A stretch of DNA of 46,851 bases from positions 10,100-56,950 of the forward strand of contig FN648739.1 of assembly GCA_000310025.1 (NCBI GenBank). Reading direction: 5' to 3'. Under the pieces are notes generated by a model that had not been told where the DNA came from, did not search any database, and saw only the letters and a list, made by a program, of their open reading frames with translations. How positions within the stretch are numbered: position 1 is the first letter of the stretch; each line of letters starts with the position of its first letter. The position numbers were made by a program, and so were the translations under genes. The stretch is from Ectocarpus siliculosus. Its lineage: Eukaryota > Sar > Phaeophyceae > Ectocarpales > Ectocarpaceae. This document shows positions 24,201-33,200 of the stretch, one piece after another.

Positions 24201-27200
24201 TTTTTCGGGACCAGATGCTGGTGATGCTCCTGGTCACGTCCCCCGCCTTGCGAATAGGACATTCTTCCTCTACTGCTCTTGCGCAACAAGGTGCCCCACC
24301 GTGGGTGTGCCTGTGCGCACTCCGTGCTGGATTGGTGTCGCGGCTTGGTGTGGCGCCTTGCCACGGCACTACTTTCTTTGCGTCAGTGCGTCACTTGCCG
24401 TCGACTGGACCGCTAATGTTCGAAGTTGGTTTCGTTTCACCCAAATCGGGATCCGATTAAATCATTTTACCTTTATTTTGATTCCCGATTTGGAGAGAAG
24501 GGAACCGATTATAAGTCCTAAAGATTCCACGGGTTCCAGAACTTTTAGCCAATCAACAAGAGAGTTCTTTGGATCTTGTGGTCTTATAATCAAATCGGGA
24601 AGTGAAATCGGGAACCGATTCCTTCGTTAAGACCGGCCCTCATAAATGGTCAACCCCGCACTCGCTGGGATCTGGCGTCGTTGTCTGCGAGTTGAGTCAG
24701 CTTGAAGCTTTTTTTTCGGCTTCGCATAGCGCTTGTTCAGATATCGACAATCAGTCAAGCACCCTCACAGATAATGCAAGACGTGGCAGAGCGAAACGTG
24801 TGGGCATTTGTGGATCAGTCAAAGAGTCGATGTCCGTCCTGCCGATGGAACACAACATCCGCTGACCTATAGCACGTCAGAATCATTTCCAATAGGTGCG
24901 GCAGGGGTCCCGCCTACATGAGCTATGACGGGGTGCTCATAGACCGTGTCGGCCTACTGATCATCATCAGGATATCGAAGCTGCAGCACCACGAACCTGC
25001 AGTTTCGAGGAGCCACGATTATCAAGTCGTGTGCAGTGGACGGTGTTCAGGTCGGCAAGGTATCTGATGCTCAAGACATACCGTAGGTTTTGGCACAAAG
25101 CGGCAACGGAGCACCGCTTACCTTCATCTGTAGGGGGCGGCGTAGGGGCCGGCATAGGTTCCGGCGTAGGGGCCGGGTCTGTTTCACAAATGGTACAAGC
25201 GTCCGTTCATAGTATTGTTGGCGCCGTGTTGCCAGACAAGAGGACGTTCAACGGCATATGTCGATGATGCAAGAACTGGAAGTTAGGCTTCCGATAGCTG
25301 TGCCTGTTTCGGATTTGGTCTGAAAACTGCCGTGTCAATAAGTGCCTGACCGAAGAGGATCGTGGCTGCAAGGTACATGTGGGGTCCTGGAGAAGCTAAA
25401 TTCTAGATGGCCTTCTCAATTGTTCGTTAGGTCTTGATTGGTGAGTACGAACATCACGCTTCACACCCTCAAACTACAGTACCTCCCCCAAAACAGAGTG
25501 AAGGCACGGAACATAACCCATATACGGTGACCGAGGTATCAAATTCGGAGGAGCGTTTCCGATATGCTCACTGGTCATGCAGGGAGCTTCTCCCGTTACA
25601 GAGCAATAGCGACCGGAGGCCCTGACTCCTCCACCACAGCAGGCTTCGGATCCACCGTCTCGGGAAGTGCACCCGGTACCTCCGCAAGACCCGCAGCGTG
25701 AAGAGCAGCATATATCGCTCTGCTGGATGCCGACAATTCCGCCGTCGCACATCGGAACTGTTCGTTTCGGGTAAAGACGCGATTCATATCACAGGCGTTC
25801 CATTTCGCAGAGTTAAGTTTAAGTGACAAGACACCGCGCAGACGTCACAAATGGTAAATCCCGCACTACCCGGCACCTGGTGCTATGGTCGGTGAACTGA
25901 TTCACCTTGAAGCGCACTTTGCACCTCGCCATGTCCTCACCATAGCTATCGTTCAGAGATAAGACAGTCAGTCAAGCAAAGCCCACTCACAGATAACGCA
26001 AGATGTGACAGAGAAAAACGTGGGGGCATTTTGCGGATCAGTCAAAACGTCGATGTCCGTCCTGCCGATGGAACACAAGATGATCTGGCCTACAACGAAA
26101 CCGTTAAATATAGGCACGACAGGCGCCCCTGCTATATGAGCTATGACGATGCGCTCAAATCTCTTGTCAGTCTTGCTGTTCTGATCATTGTCAGGATATC
26201 GAAGCTGCAGCACCAAGTACCTGCAGTTTCGAGGAGCCACGATTATCAAGTCGTGTACAGTGGACGGTGTTCAGGTCGGCAAGATATCTGATATACTGTC
26301 GGGTTTGGCGCAAAGCGGCAACGGAGTACCGCTTACCTTCATCTGTAGGAGGCGGCGTAGGGGCTGGCGTGGGTTCTGGCGTAGGGGCCGGGCCTGTTTC
26401 ACAAATGGTACAAGCGTCCGTTCATAGTATTGTTGGCGCCGTGTTCCCAAAGAAGAGGACGTTCAACGGCATATATCGATTTATAGAACCGGAACGTTAG
26501 GCTTCAGATAGTTCCGCCTGTTTCCGATTTGGTCTGACCCCATTGTGCCAACAAGTGCCTTAACGAATTAACGAAGAGAGTTGTAGCTGCATAAAGGTTC
26601 ACTGAGAGTAAAATTCTAGATTGCCGTCTCAACTTTTCGTCAGGTCTTGGTTGGTCAGTACGAACATCACATTTCACCCGCTCAAACTACAGGACCTCCC
26701 CAAAACAGAGTCAGGGCACGGAACGGAACATATACATATGCAGTGACCGAGGTCTCAAATTCGGAGGAGCGTTTCCGATATGCTCACCGGTCATGCAGGG
26801 AGCTTCTCCCGTAACAGAGCAAAAGCGACCGGAGGCCCTGACTCCTCCACCACAGCAGGCTTCGGATCCACCGTCTCGGGAAGTGCACCCGGTACCTCCG
26901 CAAGACCCGCAGCTTGAGGAGCAGCATATATCGCTCTGCTGGATGCCGACAATTCCGCCGTCGCACATCGGAACTGTTCGTTTCGGATGACGACGGTATT
27001 TAAGTCACAGCCGTCATACATCGTAGAGTTGAGTTCAACTCAGCAGACGCGGAACAAGCGGAGTATTGGTCAATCCCGCACAACCTGGGACCTGGCGTGG
27101 TCGTGGGTGAGTAGTTTCAGTTTTATAGCTCATTTCGCGCCTCACCATAGCCATGGTTCAGACAAATCCAAGATGTGACAGAGCGAAACGTGGGGGCACT

Positions 27201-30200
27201 TTGAGCATCAGTCAAAACGTCGATGTCTGTGCTGTAGATGGAACACAGCATGTCATACATCGAAACCGTTCAATATTGGCGGGACAGGGGTCCCGGCTAC
27301 ATGAGCTATGACGGGGTGCTGAAACCTCGCCAGTCTTGCTGTTCCGATCATTATCAGGATATCCAAGCTGCTGCACCAAGCACTTGCAATTTCGAGGAGC
27401 CACGATTATCAACTCGTCGTGTGCAGTGGACGGTGTTCAGGTCGGCAAGATATCTGATGCTCAAGACATACTGTCGGGTTTGGCGCAAGGCGGCGACAGA
27501 GCACCGCTTACCTTCATCGGTAGGGGGGGGCGTCGGGGCCGGCGTAGGTTCCGGCGTAGGGGCCGGGCCTGTTTCAGAATGGCGCAAGATCCGTTCATCG
27601 TATTGTTGGCGCCGTGTTGCCAAAGAAGAGGACGTTGAACGGCATTTGTCGATGCATAGAACCGGAACGTTAGACTTCCGATAGCGCTGCTTGTTTCCGA
27701 TGTGGTCTGACCCTGATGTGATAGCAAGTGCCTGACCGAAGAGAATCGTAGCTGCAAGATACATAGGTCCCGGAGAAGCTAAATTCTAGATGGCCGTTTC
27801 AATTGTTCGTCAGGTTTTGATTGGTCAGTACGAAAACATCACGTTTCACTCGCTTAAAATGAAAGTTTGTTGTCGAAGACCGAATAAACTGTAGTTTATT
27901 GTGCACGGAAGAATTCGGAACATCTCCCAGATCTACGGTTGTATTTGAGTTCTTGTTGTGGCGTGTTGGTTGGGTTGTCTTGGTTTGGTTTTCTGGGGTC
28001 TTGCAAAAAGAAAGGTCTCACGGAATTCTCATTCTGCTGCCTCGCTGCTCCTGCATCAAGAGTATGATAGACGCGTGTCTACTGGACCAAGGGCCACGTG
28101 TTGAGGAATGCACAGTGTGTAACACGCAGCCCGCGTCGGAGGGTCACGCGGGAAGGAGGGCAGCAGCTAGCTACATCGAAGTTTGGACCCGTAGCTAGCA
28201 GAAATTCGTAGCTTTTCTCCCGCCCACCCACCCCTTTTCTTTCGAAGGTGGGGGATGGGAGATGTTACGAGTGAGGACTCACCTAGAAGAGGCATCTAAA
28301 TATTTCTGTGACTCGGAATTGGTGCAACCGTTTGCCACGTAGAAGTATGGCGTAGCATTGGGGTGTTTTCTGAATGGTAGTGTGCGTACCATTGGGAGGC
28401 ATTGGGGTGTTTTCTGAATGGTAGTGTGCGTACCATTGGGAGGCTCAATCGTCCGAGACTGCTACTGTGCAACAGTTTCGTCCCGTCTGGTAGTATTCGG
28501 AGGGAGATTTTGTGTTTAGAAGCAGAGACACGTTAGGATACCGCAGAGGCTTTGTGCCGTGCGGAACGTGTGGTACGGGGGATGTCTCCCTCCGTAGGCC
28601 ACAGAAATATTAATCAAGGCAATTCGAAAGAAAACAAAAAACTGCAGTACCTCTTCACAACCGAGTGAGGGCACGGAACGGAACACATACATGTGCGGTG
28701 ACCGAGGTCTCAAATTCGGGGGAGCGTTTCCGATAGGCTCACCGGTCATGCAGGGAGCTTCTCCCGTAACAGAGCAAAAGCGACCGGAGGCCCTGACACC
28801 TCAACCACAGCAGGCTTCGGATCCACCGTCTCGGGAAGTGCACCCGGTACCTCCGCAAGATCCGCAGCTTGAGGAGCAGCATATATCGCTCTGCTGGATG
28901 CCGACAATTCCGCCGTCACACGTCTCAACTGCTCGTTTGAGGTGAAGACGTCATTTGAATCACAGGCGTCTTAGAAGAGGTGAGTTAAAGTCGGCAGACG
29001 CGGAAAAACCGTATATATTGGTCGATCGTGCACCCCTGGAACTTGGCGTCGTCTTTGGCGAGCTATCTCGCTTGAGACTCACGGCTTACCTTGATCAAGG
29101 TTTACAGATACGACAGTTAGTCAAGCAAAGCACACTCATAGATGTGCAAAACGTGACGGTACGAAACGTGGTGAATTGCAGATCGGTCAAATAGCCGATG
29201 TCTGTCCTGCAGATGAAGACAACATGCGCTGACGTACATCAGAATGATTTCAAATGGGCGCGACAGGCATCCCGGTTACATGAGCCATGACGTGGTGCAA
29301 ACTAACAAGCGAAGCTGTTGTCGGAGACGGAATAAACTGACGTTGGTTCAAACGGAAAGAGTTGTAACGCATTACGGTTGGCTACAGACATGTGAGCACA
29401 TTTCGCGTGCCCCCAATACCTTCTGGATACTAGCAAAGAGAGCACGCGTGGGCCGTAGTCGTCGACTGTTATGCTCGTGAGCGCGAGAGAGGACAACGAA
29501 GTACGTGAGCACGTCGAAGGATTGGAACATCGGCCAACGTAGACAAGTGGACACATGACGTAGTAGTGTCTTTTTCCTTCGGGCTGGAGGTGAGGCACCA
29601 GGCGCGGAACACGCTTGGCTGGCACGCAACAACATCTGGTCGTAGAGGCTCACTTTGTCAGGTGGATGCTGAAGAGAATGAGACGCGCCAAGCGTGCCGC
29701 GAAACCCTGAATCCTTTCTCTACTGCTACCGTTCTCTTCAGCCGGTGTTGTGCACGACAGCCGCGGCTCAGCTGTGGCGGCATACGCGGTCGCACGCATG
29801 CCCTAGGAGCACGCGCGGGGAACCGCTACCCGACGAGAAGTGAAGAAAACAATCGTAAAAAAATCGTACGTGATACGAGATACCACACACCCTGGGGCGA
29901 CTCAACAGACTTTACGTGCCCCGTTATTGTGCGCGTCCGGAGTGCGAAAAAAATTCAAAGTCCTTTGAATGGCGCCCTGTTTCTCAGCCTGAGGCCGGCT
30001 TCACACTCAAGTCGATCCCGAATGCAAAAATCAGAAGTCGCTTGCACGGCGCCCTGTTACTGAGCGTGGGGCTGGCTTCGGCCACCGTCGCACTCTCAGT
30101 TGATTGGCCGGTTCCGGAGGGCAGTGATGACGATATGGCATAGTATCATCTCCACACAAAACGTTATCGATCAAGGAGGGGCGGTAGTGAATATTATTAG

Positions 30201-33200
30201 GCCCGCGGAGAAGGGTCTGCAGGAAGTGGAGAGACCATTCGATGGAGACATTTCGGCGGTCAACCAAAATGAACGGTGGCGGCGTCCTTCCGCCCAACCG
30301 AAGGTCACCCCCAGAACACTTCGGCGCGACCTGAGTATAGCGTTGAAGCGCCGACCACTCTACCCCAAGCAAAGGAGCCCCGCGTCAAGTCGACTATTTC
30401 TGGTCTACAGCTGCAAAAGACGAGCGGCTTTTTAAACCATAGAGAGGGGGCGCGTGCGTCGGGAGTAGCAGAGGAACAGAGGGTATTCTGGGATAATCGG
30501 GTCTGCTTCAATACACGCGCGCTTGAAGACACGGGGAAGACACCATAGATCACGTGCGCCATATGGCCAATGGTTGTCGCCATGCTCTCACCAACTAGGG
30601 ATGACAAGCATACCATGTTGTCGGCGTTCGTCGCCCCCTCTACTTCGTACCTTCGGCCTGGAGGCTGCGCAAATTGATGTTGATCGTTCCATTGTCGGCG
30701 AGAAGTTCGACGTTTCCCTGTTGACAAAAACGGTTTAAGCAAGCAAGGGTTTCGAACACGTCGACGTACTCTTCAACCGGAGAAATCTTGTCCTTCTACT
30801 TGCCTATGACGCAGCGCGCGTAGTCTCAACAGTGGCCCGAGCCAAGGGTTTCATCCGCATTTAAAGCCTTGTGTCAACGGCATTTGTCGTGCTGTCATCC
30901 TTAGCATTATAGGTTAAAAACCAGGCAATACTCCAAAACGCGGCGAGAAAAAAGCGTTGGGTAGCCACCCAATATGAAGTGGAAGCCAAACTGTAGTGCG
31001 ATTTTATCAAGACGAACAAAGCAAAGGTCCGAACTAGCGCTTCCCAAGTGACAACTCAGATCTTCAACGAAAATAGAGGTCGAACACCGCCGCTGGCGTT
31101 GGTGTCTACATGTGGCACATACCTAACAAAGCGGTGAGAAGGACACCACCCTACACCTGAGGTACCTGAGGCCGCACGTGACCACGAGTGGTGTGCAGAG
31201 GCCTCTACAATAAGGCTTCATCGAAACAATGAGGGTGGACAGCGATGCGCTGCCATACTTAACATGGCCTGCGGCACGTTGGCGCCGTGAACACGTGAAA
31301 TCTATTGAGCTCTAAACCTGTTGTTGATTGGCCCCAAGCCGAGTGCTGCTGGATGAGCACGGCTGTCCCGTTTGACAATGTGAAGAGATGGTAAAGTCGT
31401 TTTATTGGTCGTCCTCGTAGACACAAGCAACGGAAGAGAGTGGGCACTCAGGTGCATCACAAACACCGAGGCACGCGAGCAACAGTCGCAAGACGCATTC
31501 GGAACTCGGAATACATGACAGCAAGGAATGCGCGACAACTTGCCAAAGATCCTACTACCGGAGATACCCCGAAGATCCAAATGACCGATGGACGGTCACG
31601 CACTTGCGCACCTGCATAGCTCAAAACCACACATGAGTACTACCGCAGTAGCCTTCGTAAGGATGGCATAATCCACCTCACGAACACCCTCCCTGATTCT
31701 GTACATCATAACGAATGCTCTCAAAACCAAAGCGCTCAGGGTACTCATAGAAAACTCCAAAAGGAAACAAAAATAAAACAAACGAAGGGAAACCCGGCCA
31801 CCGGATCAAAACCCTCCGCCCCCACGGGTCATCCTGCTGATTGAACTGTCAACACAATCAACACAGCAGTCACAAAGTTGCAAACCTACACGTCTACAAC
31901 TGTCAGGCATTTGTACTACCCCTTTTCAAGTAGTCCCCTCCCAGCCAACAGGATCCCTACTGTATCGAGTTGCTGTCAGCACCGCGGCGCGCCTAAGGCC
32001 ACAAGCACCAATGCCAAATTGCAGCGGAAAAACGTAAAACCTAACGCTACATCGCTAAATGACATTTTTATAGAGGGCGATCAACCAAGAGGAAGATCAA
32101 GCAGTATCTCAACCACAACGGTACCCCGCTTCGAGAGACACTGGACCTAGACATTTTTTCGCTACTCCTTCACAAGTAACTCCCTCCCAGCAACAGGATC
32201 CCTACTGCTGTATCCAGCTGCTGTTAGCAACGGGGCGCGTCTGCAACCAACCCCGATCACCATTGTCGATCACATGACAGTGAGGGGTGCCCCCCTCGGT
32301 CTGTACATCAATGAAAGATCATATAAAAGGGGCAATCAACCACATGTTAGGGGAGGGTGCCCCCTCTCAGCCTACACATCAGAGGACGATCGAAGCAGCA
32401 TATCAATCACAAACAGTTCATCAACCAGCCTGCCGGTACCTGCTAATATGAGAGACGCTGGTAGCCATCTATCACGGAAAAAGGCGTCATTCATCAGCCC
32501 TCCCTGATTTCAGGCGAAATAATTCCGAACATCATCAATCAAATTGGTGTGACCGCAGTGCCCTGCGGATCACCATTCCTCAAAGTGAGACGACAACGGA
32601 ATGCCACACCATCCTCAGTATTTCATCGTGCAATAAGCCTCATCATGGCTCAACCTACGCGGTTAGTTACTGAGATGCGCATGGTATACCGGACAGGCAA
32701 CATCGAGTTTCGTGGACTGCGTTCGTATCCCGATCGAACACACAAGAAAAAAACAACGAGCGAACGGCGGAAAAGTAACAGGCCAGAAAAAATTCCCCTT
32801 TGTACTTTCGTCAGTCGTATCATCAAAATCGGCTCTTTATGGGGGAATGCCGACGAGCCGAATTGCACGCAAGGCACGAAAGCGAACGGGCGTTGATGCC
32901 CCGCTGGGAAAACAGAACTAGACAACATCAGAGTGCTTCGTATGCGACGTCCAACTCGACACCACCGCCTCCAATCGCGGCGACTGCAGTTTCAGTTCTC
33001 GATGGGCATTTTTTCGCGTTGTGCCCCTTTTTTCCGCACCTCTGGCAAAGCTTCTCTGGGCATGCACTCGCATAGTGGTCACCATCACAGATGTAGCACT
33101 TGACTCTCTTGTCGCTAGCTAAATTCGCCTCTTCGTAACCTCGGTTTTGTTTCGGACGTCTCTTTCCTCCCCCCTTCCCCTCTACTGCTACGAACGCATG

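Larger units (their letters stand above)
22140..29300. repeat. Tandem ~1.2 kb intragenic units carrying Cys-module and linker exons
   Basis: About five partial or complete units are in direct orientation. Cys exons start at 28743, 26788, 25572 and 23501. The undisturbed period is 1,216 bp. The larger gaps are explained by a 780-bp insertion (about 27857-28640) and an 860-bp TIR element (23780-24639). Intron sequence is conserved between units as well as exons, including a segment near 29170, 27210, 26030, 24810 and 22230 related to GACATCGACTCTTTGACTGA. That segment has frame breaks in some copies, so I treat it as intronic. The similarity of introns implies fairly recent unequal exchange. 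Confidence 0.8.

Noticed and set aside
24133-24630. 165-codon plus-strand ORF inside the TIR element
   Set aside because: No transposase motif or other domain; composition looks random and it overlaps the terminal repeat.
25968-26100. Conserved segment between linker and module exons (TDIDVLTDPQNAPTFF in one copy), possible extra exon in each unit
   Set aside because: Other copies have frame shifts, a stop or a lost donor, and the phase does not fit the phase 1 chain, so it is treated as conserved intron.
31302-31580. Identical 92-93 codon ORFs at 31302-31580 and 34272-34553
   Set aside because: They lie within the two LTR copies; the identity reflects the LTRs and not a duplicated gene.
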